From positions 8,601,501-8,665,500 of the forward strand of contig NZ_CP086136.1 of NCBI RefSeq assembly GCF_017565645.3: DNA of 64,000 nucleotides, read 5' to 3'. This document shows positions 54,031 through 63,574 of this stretch, piece after piece. The notes under the pieces are model-generated. The model ran no database searches and had not been told where the DNA came from. It saw nothing but the letters and a program-made list of their open reading frames with translations. The stretch comes from Bradyrhizobium barranii subsp. barranii (lineage in GTDB: Bacteria > Pseudomonadota > Alphaproteobacteria > Rhizobiales > Xanthobacteraceae). Positions within the stretch are counted from its first letter, which is position 1, and every line of letters starts with the position of its first letter. Both the position numbers and the translations under genes were made by a program.

Positions 54031-54615
54031 CTATTTCGAGGGCTCACCGAGCGACAGCATCAGCCGGTTCGCCCAGTTGAAGAACGAGGCGCCGTTGATG
54101 ACGTCGACGATCTCGGCATCGTCGAGGCCGGCGCGGCGCAGCTCCGCGATATTCTCAGGCCCGAAAGCAATCGGCGTCGCGGCCAGCGCGACCGAGGCCT
54201 TGACCACCGCATTCCAGCGCTCGCCGAGGTCGGCCTTGACGCCTTCGTCGAGCAGCCGCTGCACGTCGTCACGACGCTTGGAATAGGTGCTGGCGAAACG
54301 CGCATGCACCGAAGCGCAATAGATGCAGCCGTTGTAGCGCGAGGTCGCGGCCGCCGCGAGCTCGCGCTCGGCGCGCGGCAGGCCATCGGCGACGTTGTAG
54401 AAGATGTCCTTGTCGGTCTTGGTGCGGGCTTCCAGCACCTCGGGATCACGCACGAGAAGGCGGAAGTATTCGGACTTGGCACGGGAGCGATCGACCAGGC
54501 CCGCGAAATGCCGCTCGGTCAATTCGGCCTCGGGCAGCGGGTCGATCCACGACACCCAGCCGAGTTCGTCCTGGGTGAAGACGACGGGCGGATTGACGTT
54601 GTTTGCAGCGCTCAT
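54031..54615 (-). CDS. AhpD-like alkylhydroperoxidase domain protein
   Basis: A 194-residue protein with the AhpD/CMD redox motif CIYCASVH (Cys97, Cys100, His104), so a peroxidase or reductase active site is complete. It resembles the Avi_7169 subfamily, which usually occurs with the CMD protein and luciferase-like monooxygenase found here next to it. The three genes are close together on one strand, upstream of the liv-type operon. Confidence 0.8.
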   Translation of the reverse strand: MSAANNVNPPVVFTQDELGWVSWIDPLPEAELTERHFAGLVDRSRAKSEYFRLLVRDPEVLEARTKTDKDIFYNVADGLPRAERELAAAATSRYNGCIYCASVHARFASTYSKRRDDVQRLLDEGVKADLGERWNAVVKASVALAATPIAFGPENIAELRRAGLDDAEIVDVINGASFFNWANRLMLSLGEPSK

Positions 54616-54627
54616 GATGCAGTCTCC

Positions 54628-55254
54628 TTACGCGCCGGCCGCAGCGCTTGCGGTGCCCAGCGAGGCGCCGAGCACGCGCAGGCCCGTGACGACGCGCACC
54701 TGGAACGACAGGAACGCGACGAGCTGAGAGAAAGTGACGATGCCGGTGTCGGACCAGCCGGCGGCCAGCAGCGCCTTCATATCGGCGGACGCGGCATCGC
54801 GCGGGCGGAACACCAGCAGATGCGCATGCTCCAGCGCCGCCGCGAGCCTGGCGCCAAGAACGGACTTGCCCTCCGCACTCACGCGATAGATCAGGCCAGC
54901 GTTGTTCTCGACTGACAGCGGTCCGGCCGGATACGCACCGTACGGGCCTGACGTCTCTCCGCGCCCGATTTCGACCTCGATCGCCTCGGCCAGGCGCGCA
55001 CCATCGGCGGTCGCCGCGAGCTTGCCCCGGTAGAAGGCGGCCACATTGGGCTCGCGGTGAAGGCCGATCACGAAGAGCGCGACTGCGGCACGCTCCACAA
55101 GCGAAAAATCGCCGGCGTCGATCGGCTCGAACAGCGAGAGATAGCTCTTCTGCGCGTTCTCGCGCGCCTGCAGGCGGCGTGCGCGAATGCCATCCAGAGC
55201 CGTGCCCGGTTCGATCCCGGCGAGCGTGTCGATGATATCTTTCGTAGCCATCAT
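54628..55254 (-). CDS. CMD-domain protein without the redox cysteines
   Basis: A 208-residue protein of the carboxymuconolactone-decarboxylase fold, similar to the Avi_7170 subfamily. Unlike its neighbour it has no CxxC; the equivalent helix reads LVAFLSFQVRVV, so it is probably a structural or substrate-binding partner. Two ATGs, at 55254 and 55251, are both possible. The gap to the AhpD-like gene is 12 bases. Confidence 0.75.
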   Translation of the reverse strand: MMATKDIIDTLAGIEPGTALDGIRARRLQARENAQKSYLSLFEPIDAGDFSLVERAAVALFVIGLHREPNVAAFYRGKLAATADGARLAEAIEVEIGRGETSGPYGAYPAGPLSVENNAGLIYRVSAEGKSVLGARLAAALEHAHLLVFRPRDAASADMKALLAAGWSDTGIVTFSQLVAFLSFQVRVVTGLRVLGASLGTASAAAGA

Positions 55255-56322
55255 TCAGCCTCGTGCAACGCGATCATGTTCGCTCCGATCAGCCCGCCAG
55301 AGCCACGTCAGCCGCCGTCCGGGCCCAGCCCAGTGCCGGCGCGACCTTCTCCGCGACAAGCTCGATCGAGCGCAGGATATGAGGATGCGGCGCGTCCACC
55401 GAATGCGCCTGGAAGACGAGGTGGTCACCCGCTCCAGCGTGGCATCGGCGCGGAGCGAGGCGATGACGTCGTCGGCCGCACCGACATGGGTGTCGAATGC
55501 GATGATCATCTCCTCCAGCGTCTCGCCAGGCCTGGCGTGACCGCCCTTGAGGAACTGCGGCAGCGCGCGCCGCAGCCCGATATCGGCGAGGCGCATCGCT
55601 TCAGTCCGGTCGTCGGCGACGAAGACGCTGCGCGAGGCCATGATCCGGGGCTCGCATCCCGGCGGCAGCGCTTCGAGATAGGCATCGATGACCGGATTCT
55701 GGATCTCGGCGAGCGTGGCCTTCGGCGCCTCCTTGGTCCGGGGCTGGGTGCGCGACAGCAGCAGGCCATCGCCGGCCTTGCCCGCGCGCGCACCACCGGC
55801 GACCGAGAACGTCGCCTGCCAGATCCGCTTGTCCAATTGGGGCCGCTGCGGATACAGCGTATCGCCGCCGGTGAGCGGCTTGCCGACCAGAGCGGTGCGG
55901 ACCACGTCCAGATTGCGGGCAAAGATCTCGTTGCGCTGGGCACTGTCGAGGCCGAAGGCGGCAAAGGCCGACGGATTGCCGCCAGTGCCGACGCCGAGCT
56001 CGAAGCGGCCGTTGCAGAGCAGATCGAGCACCGCAGCGTCTTCCGCCACCCGCACCGCGTTCTCCAGCGGCAGCGTGACGATGCCGGTGCCGAGACGGAT
56101 GCGCGAGGTTTGCGCCGCGACGTAGCCGAGGAAAGTGAAGGGCGACGGCAGGCCGCCCTCGCGTTCGTGAAAATGATGCTGCGCGATCCACGCGGAATCG
56201 AGGCCCGCTTTCTCTGCGCGCACGATCTGCTCGGCGGCAAAGCGGTAGCGCTCCGCTGGCGGGGCTTCATCGAGGAGCCGCGTGAAGAACCCCAGTCGTT
56301 TCAGGTTTGCAAAGCGTTTCAT
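55255..56322 (-). pseudogene. FMN-dependent luciferase-like monooxygenase, C-terminal frameshift
   Basis: Residues 1 to about 300 follow the luciferase-like (KPN_01858-type) pattern from ATG 56322. Near 55423 the coding strand reads GTGACCACC where GTGACCCACC would keep the frame; restoring one C gives THLVFQAHSVDAPHPHILRS and a natural end at 55289. The uncorrected frame ends in arginine- and serine-rich nonsense at 55255. As in flgL and fliG, one base of a G/C run is missing. With correction the enzyme has about 344 residues, a usual length. It probably oxidises a sulfonate- or sulfide-like substrate with FMNH2; its substrate is unknown. Confidence 0.8.
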
Positions 56323-56445
56323 ACGACCCCTGTCGGGCGAGGATGGGCCCCGATGATGTCGGTTGCCGCAGCTCCAGACAAGCGGGCATTGCGCAAGGCT
56401 GCCCGCCGGATCGCCCCCGCGCTGGACCTTGGCTAGGCAGATTGC

Positions 56446-57228
56446 CTACCAGCTCGGCAGCACCGCGCCCTTGAACTTGGTCAGGACGAACTCCTTCACC
56501 TCGGGCGTGTGGTAGCTGTCGACGAGGATCTTGACCCAGGGCTTGTCCTTGTCGGCGGCACGTACCGCGATCAGGTTGACGTAGGGTCCCTTCGGGTCCT
56601 CGCGCAGGATCGGATCCTTGACGGGATCGAGGCCCGCCTGGGTTGCATAATTGGTGTTGATCGCGGCGGCATCGACATCGTCGAGCGCGCGCGGAGCCTG
56701 CGCCGCATCGACCTCGATGAATTTCAGCTTCTTGGGATTCTCGGTGACGTCGAGCACCGTCGGCTTGAAGCCCGTGCCGTCCTTCAGCTTGATCACGCCC
56801 TTGTCGCGCAGCAGCAGCAGCACGCGGCCGCCATTGGTCGGATCGTTCGGGATCGAGACCTTGCCGCCCTCGGGGATATCGGCGAAGGCCTTGTGCTTCT
56901 TCGAATAGACGCCGATCGGGAAGTTCACGGTCAGCCCAACGGATTCGATCTTGTAGCCGCGGTCGGCCTTCTGGTTGTCGAGATAAGGCTGGTTCTGGAA
57001 CGAATTGGCCTGGATCTCACCGGCATCGAGGGCGGCATTCGGCACGACGTAGTCGGAGAACTCGATCAGCTGGATGTCGAGGCCCTGCTTGGCGGCGATC
57101 GGCTTCACCGCCTCGAAGATCTGTGCATGCGGGCCCGGCGTCACACCGATCTTGATGGTCTCGGCCGTGGCCGCGGCCGACCAGGCGGCAAGCGCGGTTG
57201 CGAGGATCAGGGGGAGGCGAAACGACAT
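56446..57228 (-). CDS. MetQ/NlpA-family ABC substrate-binding protein
   Basis: A 260-residue periplasmic protein with a signal peptide (about residues 1-22) and the NlpA/MetQ pattern (IGVTPGPHAQIFEAVKPIAAKQGLD, FQNQPYLDNQKAD). No lipobox is seen. The start at 57228 follows GGAG. It has no metN or metI beside it, so it is an orphan or works with a distant transporter; the next gene downstream is the monooxygenase, which suggests sulfur-compound use. Confidence 0.88.
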   Translation of the reverse strand: MSFRLPLILATALAAWSAAATAETIKIGVTPGPHAQIFEAVKPIAAKQGLDIQLIEFSDYVVPNAALDAGEIQANSFQNQPYLDNQKADRGYKIESVGLTVNFPIGVYSKKHKAFADIPEGGKVSIPNDPTNGGRVLLLLRDKGVIKLKDGTGFKPTVLDVTENPKKLKFIEVDAAQAPRALDDVDAAAINTNYATQAGLDPVKDPILREDPKGPYVNLIAVRAADKDKPWVKILVDSYHTPEVKEFVLTKFKGAVLPSW

Positions 57229-57619
57229 CTTGGTCTCCAAAACTCAGCGAAAATGATTGGAACCGTATTCGCTTCTCCGCGAGGCGAAATCAATGAAATG
57301 GAAATCCATATTTCCGGCCTGTTGCGAGAAACACCTTCTCCATTCGGCGCAAAATAGGAAAGGAATTCGCAGATCATACGGCGCGTTGTGCAAGCGTGAT
57401 GGGCATCACGGCAAAGTGTCACCCCGGATGCGAGATCAGCAGCAAGGCCAGCAAGGAATTCAGCCGTGACCGCCCTCGCCGCCCCCAAGCTCGACAGCCG
57501 GAACGGCCTCGCCGTTCTATTCCGGCGTTGCGCTGACGATGAAGCTGATCAACGCGTCGTCGCTCAAGTTGCTGAGCAACTTGCTGCTATCGGCGCTACC
57601 GGCATCCAGTGATGCCTGT
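57229..57619 (-). other. gap between the MATE gene and the MetQ-like gene
   Basis: About 390 bases, moderately rich in A and T near 57245-57370, presumably with the promoter of the MetQ-like gene. No gene or clear terminator seen. Confidence 0.5.
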
Positions 57620-59065
57620 TTACTCGAAGCGCCACGTCCACGGTGACAGCATGATCAGGACGCAGATCGCGGCATAGGCGGCGAGCGAGGCCGTGACCAT
57701 GGTGGCGAGACCCGCCATGCCCGCGCCAAAGCTCGCCACCGCGATCCAGCCGCCGCCAGCCGCGATCAGGATGCGCGCGAAGGACGAAGCGAGCGGCCCC
57801 ATCGCTCGGCCGGTGCCTTGCACCGCGAACGAACTGACAAAACCGAAGCCGAGCGCGGCATAAGCGGGCGCGACGATGCGTAAATAGGTCATGCCCTCGC
57901 TGACAACGTCCGCGTCATGGCTGAAGAGGTGCAGCCAGGCCGTCGGGAAGATCGCAACCAGCAAGCCGATCGCGCCGGTCATGATCATGCCGACCACACC
58001 GCTGATCCAGCCGATCTTTCGTGCCCGCGCGGTCTGGCCCGCGCCCATGTTGACGCCGACCATGGTCAGCGTCGCCGTGCTGATCCCGAACAGCAGCGGG
58101 ATCATGATGTAGTCCAGCCGCGAGGCAATGCCGTAGCCGGCGAGAGCGGACGTGCCGAACAGCCCGACCGCACCGGTGACGAGAATGACGGTGAGGTTGG
58201 TCAGCACCGCGTTGAACGCCGTCGGGATGCCGACCTTCAGCATGTCGCCGAAGATTTTTGCGCGCAACGGCACGATGTGCAGCTTCAAGCCAGTCGCGCC
58301 CGTCGACATGTAGCGCAGCAGGAACAGCATCGCCGCGCCATAATAGAGGCCGAAGGCTATGCCGGCGCCGCCGATGCCGAGCCGCGGGATCGGCCCGAAC
58401 CCGAAGATCAGCGCCGGCGAGACCGGAATGGTCACGATGGCGCCGACCAGCGTCACCAGGGCCGGCACTTTGACGTTGCCGGCGCCGCGCAGCGCGGCAG
58501 CCTGGAGGTTGACGATCCACACCGGGATGGCGCCGGCGAACAGATAGTTGGAATAGGTGGTGGCAGCGGCGAGCGCACCGTCGGTGCCGCCGAGGGCGCG
58601 ATAGAGATGCGGACCACCGAGGACGACGCCGAGCGTGAACACGCCGCCGGCAATGATCGCGAGCACCACCGCATGAAACAGCGCCGCCTCGGCGTCAGCG
58701 CGGCGGCCGGCACCGACCGCGCGCGCCACCGAGGACGCAACGCCGGAGCCGAACCCGCCGTTCGACATCATGGTCATCAGCATGAAGATCGGGAACACCA
58801 GCGCGGCGCCGGCGAGCGCATCGGTGCCGAGATAGCCGACATAATAGGCCTCCGCGATGTTGACCGCGGTCTGTGCCACCAGGACGGTGACGGTCGGTAG
58901 CGCGAGCTTGAGCAGCGTGGGCAAGATCGGCGCGGTCAGGAGCGCGGCGCGTCTTTGCTCAGCCGCGCTTGGTGCGGGCGGAGCCGCCTGGCGAAGCGGC
59001 GCCGCGGTGTGGGCCACGAATGGCGCGGCGGACAAGGCCGGCGCGGCGGCATCTTCGACGGACAT
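57620..59065 (-). CDS. MATE-family multidrug efflux protein
   Basis: A 481-residue protein with twelve membrane segments in two MatE repeats, of normal length, expected to export cationic compounds by Na+ or H+ antiport. The ATG at 59065 begins an Ala/Pro-rich leader of about 50 residues before the first membrane segment. A TetR gene is divergent and the shared gap holds a palindrome, so substrate-induced expression is likely. Confidence 0.9.
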   Translation of the reverse strand: MSVEDAAAPALSAAPFVAHTAAPLRQAAPPAPSAAEQRRAALLTAPILPTLLKLALPTVTVLVAQTAVNIAEAYYVGYLGTDALAGAALVFPIFMLMTMMSNGGFGSGVASSVARAVGAGRRADAEAALFHAVVLAIIAGGVFTLGVVLGGPHLYRALGGTDGALAAATTYSNYLFAGAIPVWIVNLQAAALRGAGNVKVPALVTLVGAIVTIPVSPALIFGFGPIPRLGIGGAGIAFGLYYGAAMLFLLRYMSTGATGLKLHIVPLRAKIFGDMLKVGIPTAFNAVLTNLTVILVTGAVGLFGTSALAGYGIASRLDYIMIPLLFGISTATLTMVGVNMGAGQTARARKIGWISGVVGMIMTGAIGLLVAIFPTAWLHLFSHDADVVSEGMTYLRIVAPAYAALGFGFVSSFAVQGTGRAMGPLASSFARILIAAGGGWIAVASFGAGMAGLATMVTASLAAYAAICVLIMLSPWTWRFE

Positions 59066-59108
59066 GGTTCGATCCTGTGGTTCCCTCGGACCGCCCGGTC
59101 GGCCGCCC

Positions 59109-59151
59109 ATTGCATTATGATTATAATGTATTAGTATGATCGTAATGCAAT
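59109..59151. promoter_or_regulatory. TetR-type operator between the MATE and tetR genes
   Basis: Outer inverted repeat at 59109-59121 and 59139-59151 (ATTGCATTAyGAT, one mismatch), with an inner perfect palindrome CATTAT-GATT-ATAATG. TATAAT-like -10 elements occur on both strands inside it, so one repressor could shut both genes. Confidence 0.65.
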
Positions 59152-59207
59152 AGGACAGACCTCACGATTTTGTGGCATAGGGGGCGGCGGGTTCGCAGGA
59201 GGCGGAA

Positions 59208-59786
59208 TTGGCACGCTATGACAAGGGACACAGGGACACGACGCGGCGGCACATTCTCGATGTCGCATCCTCGCAGTTCCGCGAGAGCGGCATCGCCGCG
59301 GTGGGCCTCGCCGGCATCATGGCGGAAGCGGGCCTGACCAACGGCGCCTTCTACACGCACTTCGCCTCCAAGGAGGATCTGGTGCGCGCGGTACTGCTCG
59401 ACGCGCTGGAGCGGCGCGAGCAGCGACACAAGGACAATCTCGAAAACGGCGTCGCGCTCGAGACCGTGATCCGCGACTATCTCTCGCCCAAGCATCGCGA
59501 TCGGGCGGCGACCGGTTGCCCGACCGCGGCCCTCGTCTCCGAGATCGCGCGGCATCCGAAGGCAACGCGCGAGGCCTTCACCGGCAAGATGTCCGAGATC
59601 TTCGCGCTGATGGCAGCGCAAATGCCCGAGGGCACGCCGGCGGAACGGCGCCGCCGCGCCATCGCGGCCTACGCCACCATGGTCGGCGCGCTGCAATTGT
59701 CGCGCGCGGTGAGCGACAGGCAATTGTCGGAGGAGATTCTCGAAAACGCGGTGGATGCTGCGCTGGCGCTTGCGAAGGGGCGCTAG
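59208..59786 (+). CDS. TetR-family regulator
   Basis: A 192-residue regulator with an N-terminal TetR helix-turn-helix (residues 12-60, VGLAGIMAEAGLTNGAFYTHF) and a ligand-binding domain with Cys at about position 103. The start is TTG 59208, preceded by AGGAGGCGGAA, a strong ribosome binding site. It probably represses itself and the divergent MATE pump. Confidence 0.9.
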   Translation: MARYDKGHRDTTRRHILDVASSQFRESGIAAVGLAGIMAEAGLTNGAFYTHFASKEDLVRAVLLDALERREQRHKDNLENGVALETVIRDYLSPKHRDRAATGCPTAALVSEIARHPKATREAFTGKMSEIFALMAAQMPEGTPAERRRRAIAAYATMVGALQLSRAVSDRQLSEEILENAVDAALALAKGR

Positions 59787-59807
59787 CCCCGGGGCGTCCT
59801 CCGTTGC

Positions 59808-60365
59808 TCAGCTCCTCGCGTCGAGCTGGCTGCTGCGACCGGACGAACTTGCTTGCGAGGCATAGGCGGAAGCTGCGGCCGATGCCGGTGAATAGTGCGA
59901 CAGCGATTCGGCGAGTTCTTCGGCAGCCTCGGTGAGCTCCTTCAGGACGGCGTCGCTGTCCGTGGCGTGGCCGCCGGAGGAATGCAGCACCTCGAACGAG
60001 ATTCCGTTTGGGAGATCGACATGAACCTTGTCGATCCCGACGGCGTCGGGCGTGTCACCGTTCTGCGCCTGGTCGGCGCCGGACGCCGGATCACCTGATA
60101 TCTGCTGGCTCGCGAGCTTCTGCACGAAATCCTCGATGGACTTGAGCGCGCTGCTGTCGAAGCCGCCGCCACCGAAATGGACGATGCCGATCGACATACC
60201 GTTCGGCAGGCTCACCTTGACCTCGTCGTAGGGCGTGCCGCTCTCCAGCAGAGACGAGAACATCGAGGCGCCGTCTGGTGAACCCGCTGATTTCGACTGG
60301 CTGGTGGATGAAGGCGACCCCGCCGCGCTTCCACCACCGATGCTGCTCATGCTGCTGACGCTCAT
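59808..60365 (-). CDS. unknown protein with internally duplicated motif
   Basis: A 185-residue protein with no recognised family. The N-terminal 40 residues are rich in Ser and Gly. Two related segments follow: YDEVKVSLPNGMSIGIVHFG (about residues 46-65) and IDKVHVDLPNGISFEVLHSS (about residues 111-130), each followed by Gly/Asp residues and a helix, and then a Ser/Ala-rich tail. No signal peptide is seen. The gene is convergent with tetR and has no operon partner. The Ser-rich ends recall substrates of specialised secretion, but nothing more supports that. Confidence 0.7.
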   Translation of the reverse strand: MSVSSMSSIGGGSAAGSPSSTSQSKSAGSPDGASMFSSLLESGTPYDEVKVSLPNGMSIGIVHFGGGGFDSSALKSIEDFVQKLASQQISGDPASGADQAQNGDTPDAVGIDKVHVDLPNGISFEVLHSSGGHATDSDAVLKELTEAAEELAESLSHYSPASAAASAYASQASSSGRSSQLDARS

Positions 60366-60627
60366 ACACGTACTCCACTGTCATTGCGAACGCACGCTTT
60401 GCGTGCAATGCGCATGCCAGATGAGAGCCTCATTGCCATCAAGGGCTTATCGCAAAATCCGGCCGGCATAGCCTTCACGCCGGCAACTATGTCCCGGCAG
60501 AAGCTGCCCACCTCCACTTCGCCATTTCGTCGCAGGGCCTTGCGGCCTCGCCGGCATTGCCGCCTCGTGCGCGATGCAACATGATGGGGTGGCGGCGACG
60601 ATTTTTCTTCGAGGTGGAGGTCATTCG

Positions 60628-62415
60628 ATGAACGAAGACGAGATTCGCAAGTCCATCGCGGAGGTGAAGCAAGGCACGCTGTCGCGACGCTCGTTCATCC
60701 GGACCATGGCTGCGGCCGGGATCGCGGCGCCGGTCGCGAGCCAGATCCTGCTCTGGAACGACGTCGCGATGGCGGATGCCACGCTGCAATACAAGCCGAC
60801 CAAGGCCGGCGGCGGCGGCCCGCTCAAGATCCTGCTGTGGCAGGCCCCCACCCTGCTCAATCCGCATTTCGCGATCGGCACCAAGGATCAGGTCGCCTCG
60901 CGCATCTTCTTCGAGCCGCTGGCCGGCTGGGACAAGGACGGCAACCTCATCCCCTGCCTCGCCGCCGAGATTCCGACCAAGGCGAACGGCAGCCTCGCGG
61001 CCGACGGCATGAGCGTCATCTGGAAGCTGAAACAGGGCGTGAAGTGGCATGACGGCAAGCCCTTCACCGCCGACGACGTCGTCTTCACCTGGGCCTACGC
61101 AGCGGACCTCGCGACCGCCGCCTACAGCACGGGATCCTACAAGGACATCACCGTCGAGAAGATCGACGACCACACCGTCAAGGTGCTGTTCAAGGCCCCG
61201 ACCCCGTTCTGGGCCGACCCCTTCGTCGGCTCGGTCGGCCAGATCCTGCCGAAGCACCATTTCGGCGATTATGCCGGCGCGAAATCGCGCGAGGCGCCGG
61301 GCAATCTGAAGCCGGTCGGCACCGGCCCGTACAAGTTCGTCGAGTTCAAACCGGGCGACCTGATCCGGGCCGAGCGCAACCCCGACTATCACGTCAAGAA
61401 CCAGCCGCATTTCGACACACTCGAGGTCAAGGGCGGCGGCGACGCGGTCTCCGCGGCGCGCACCGTGCTCCAGACCGGCGAATACGACTATGCCTGGAAC
61501 CTGCTGGTGGAGGAGGAGGTCCTCAAGCGCATGGAGGCCAGCGGCAAAGGCAGGGTCGACATCACGCCGTCGGGCAACGTCGAGTTCATCATCCTCAACA
61601 CGACGGATCCGTGGACCGAGGTCGACGGCGAGCGTTCCAGCGTCAAGACCAAGCACCCGACGCTGTCCGATCCGGTCGTCCGCCAGGCGTTCAACCTCCT
61701 GATCGATCGCGAGGCGATCCAGAAATTCATCTACGGCCGCGGCGGCATCGCCACGGCAAGCTTCGTCAACCAGCCCCAGCAGTTCAAGTCGGGCAAGCTG
61801 ACCTACGCCTTCGACGTCGACAAGGCGAACAAGATCCTCGACGAGGCCGGCTGGAAGCGGGGCGCGGACGGCATCCGCGAGAAGGACGGCAAGAAGCTCA
61901 AATACGTGTTCCAGACCTCGATCAACGGCCCGCGCCAGAAGACGCAGGCCATCATCAAGCAGGCCTGCCAGAAGGCCGGTATCGACATCGAGCTGAAGTC
62001 GGTCACCGCATCGGTGTTCTTCTCGTCTGATGTCGGCAATCCCGACACCTACTCGAAACTCTATTGCGATATGGAGATGTACAACACGACGCAGCCGCAG
62101 CCCGATCCGGAGCGGTTCTTGAACCAGTGCGTCTCCTGGGAGATCGCCAACAAGGAGAACAAGTGGCTCGGCCGAAACATCTCGCGCTGGTCCGATCCCG
62201 ACGCCGACAAGGCCTACAAGACCGCGCAGCAGGAGCTCGATCCGGTCAAGCGCGCCGCGCTCCTGATCAAGGTCAACGAGATCTTCTGCGAGGCCAATAT
62301 TCTCGTGCCGCTGCTCTCCCGCAACATCGTCGGCGCCGGCGTCAATAACCTCATGGCTGACATCTCGGGCTGGGACGTCACGACCTGGAATCTGGGGAGC
62401 TGGTATCGGGTCTGA
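60628..62415 (+). CDS. peptide/opine-type ABC substrate-binding protein (SBP_bac_5)
   Basis: A 595-residue periplasmic protein with a Tat signal (SRRSFIRTM, about residues 20-28) and the SBP_bac_5 pattern of dipeptide/oligopeptide-binding proteins. The start at 60628 follows GAGGTGGAGG. No permease or ATPase genes follow; the next gene is convergent, so it is an orphan or pairs with a distant transporter. Confidence 0.9.
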   Translation: MNEDEIRKSIAEVKQGTLSRRSFIRTMAAAGIAAPVASQILLWNDVAMADATLQYKPTKAGGGGPLKILLWQAPTLLNPHFAIGTKDQVASRIFFEPLAGWDKDGNLIPCLAAEIPTKANGSLAADGMSVIWKLKQGVKWHDGKPFTADDVVFTWAYAADLATAAYSTGSYKDITVEKIDDHTVKVLFKAPTPFWADPFVGSVGQILPKHHFGDYAGAKSREAPGNLKPVGTGPYKFVEFKPGDLIRAERNPDYHVKNQPHFDTLEVKGGGDAVSAARTVLQTGEYDYAWNLLVEEEVLKRMEASGKGRVDITPSGNVEFIILNTTDPWTEVDGERSSVKTKHPTLSDPVVRQAFNLLIDREAIQKFIYGRGGIATASFVNQPQQFKSGKLTYAFDVDKANKILDEAGWKRGADGIREKDGKKLKYVFQTSINGPRQKTQAIIKQACQKAGIDIELKSVTASVFFSSDVGNPDTYSKLYCDMEMYNTTQPQPDPERFLNQCVSWEIANKENKWLGRNISRWSDPDADKAYKTAQQELDPVKRAALLIKVNEIFCEANILVPLLSRNIVGAGVNNLMADISGWDVTTWNLGSWYRV

Positions 62416-63355
62416 CGACCGGCGCGCGAGGACCCGGCTCCCTCAAGGCGCCGGGTCGCATGCCGTATCTGCGCATGATGGCTTTGCTCAGCGCGCCTTC
62501 GGACGCATAGCCGACCTCGCCGGCGATCTTGGCGATCGGATCGGAGGTGCCGGCCAGCCGCTTGCGCGCGACCGTCAATCGCAAATCGGACAGGAACGTC
62601 ATGGGTGCGACCCCCGCGCGCTTTTGAAAAGCGCGCACCAGCGTCGCGCGCGAGGCGATCGCCACCGCCGCCATGTCGTCGAGCGTCCAGTCCCGGGCGA
62701 GATCGTTGAGGATCGCCGACACCACCCGGGCCGTCATGCGGTCGCGCAACAGCGACACCGTCCCATTCCCGGAGGCATCGTCCGAAAGATGGTCGCGGAG
62801 CATCATCACGAACAACGCTCTCGCGAGGTCGGCCGCAACCACCTCCGATCCAACCCGTCCAGCGGCGAGCTCTTCGCGGATGTCGATCAGCAGGCGCCGA
62901 AACCGTTCCAGCAGCGGCTCCTCCGCCGTGCGCAGGATGATCTCGTCGGGAAGCGCGGCGATCAGCGGGTTCTCATCCGACGTCTCGAACAGGAAACGGC
63001 CGCACAGCAGTTCGGTATCGACCTCGGCCTCGACCGTTGCGCGCTGGCGGACGCCATTGCGGACCTCGGTCGTAACACGCCCGACAGCGCCGCCCGTCCG
63101 GCTGCGAACCGCGTGACTGTCGCCGTGCGGCAGCAGAAGGATGTCGCCGGCTTCCAGCCTCTGCGGGCCCAGGCCCGGCCGCTCGACCACGCAAGCGCCG
63201 CGCGTGACCATGTGGAATTGCGCCCATCCCTTGCCGTTCGGCGCGTGTAGGGACTCCCAGCTGCCGCCAAATTTGCAGGAATCCTCGAATATTGGACGGA
63301 TCCTGAACAGCGGCACCATCGCCTTCAACAATTCCGCCGCGTCCGCCTCCGACAT
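62378..63355 (-). CDS. AraC-family regulator with N-terminal cupin
   Basis: A 325-residue protein with an AraC-binding-type cupin (about residues 30-200, with GDILLLPHGDSHAV) and a C-terminal pair of helix-turn-helices (about residues 215-310). The ATG at 63355 has GGGGAGAGGG upstream; the in-frame extension to 63484 is not needed. Its end overlaps the end of the convergent binding-protein gene by 38 bases, and it is divergent from the soxC-like gene, one of which it may control. Confidence 0.88.
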   Translation of the reverse strand: MSEADAAELLKAMVPLFRIRPIFEDSCKFGGSWESLHAPNGKGWAQFHMVTRGACVVERPGLGPQRLEAGDILLLPHGDSHAVRSRTGGAVGRVTTEVRNGVRQRATVEAEVDTELLCGRFLFETSDENPLIAALPDEIILRTAEEPLLERFRRLLIDIREELAAGRVGSEVVAADLARALFVMMLRDHLSDDASGNGTVSLLRDRMTARVVSAILNDLARDWTLDDMAAVAIASRATLVRAFQKRAGVAPMTFLSDLRLTVARKRLAGTSDPIAKIAGEVGYASEGALSKAIMRRYGMRPGALREPGPRAPVVRPDTSSPDSRS

Positions 63356-63574
63356 CCCTCTCCCCTTGATCCGCCCGGACATGTCTCCGAGCCGCCCGGC
63401 CATTCCATGGAACAGCCAAGCGCATCTACCGTACGAGCGGGCCGTCCCGCGCATGAGTGGACCAGTACTCATGCCTTTTAACACATCCTAACGAGCAATC
63501 CTCACGGTGTTCGGTAATGTCACGCATGAAGGCGGCAGGGATTTCCAAAAACACGGTCATCACGGGGAGATCAT

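Noticed and set aside
60487..61656. A 389-codon minus-strand open frame
   Set aside because: Antisense to the SBP_bac_5 gene, which has a Tat signal and a strong ribosome binding site.
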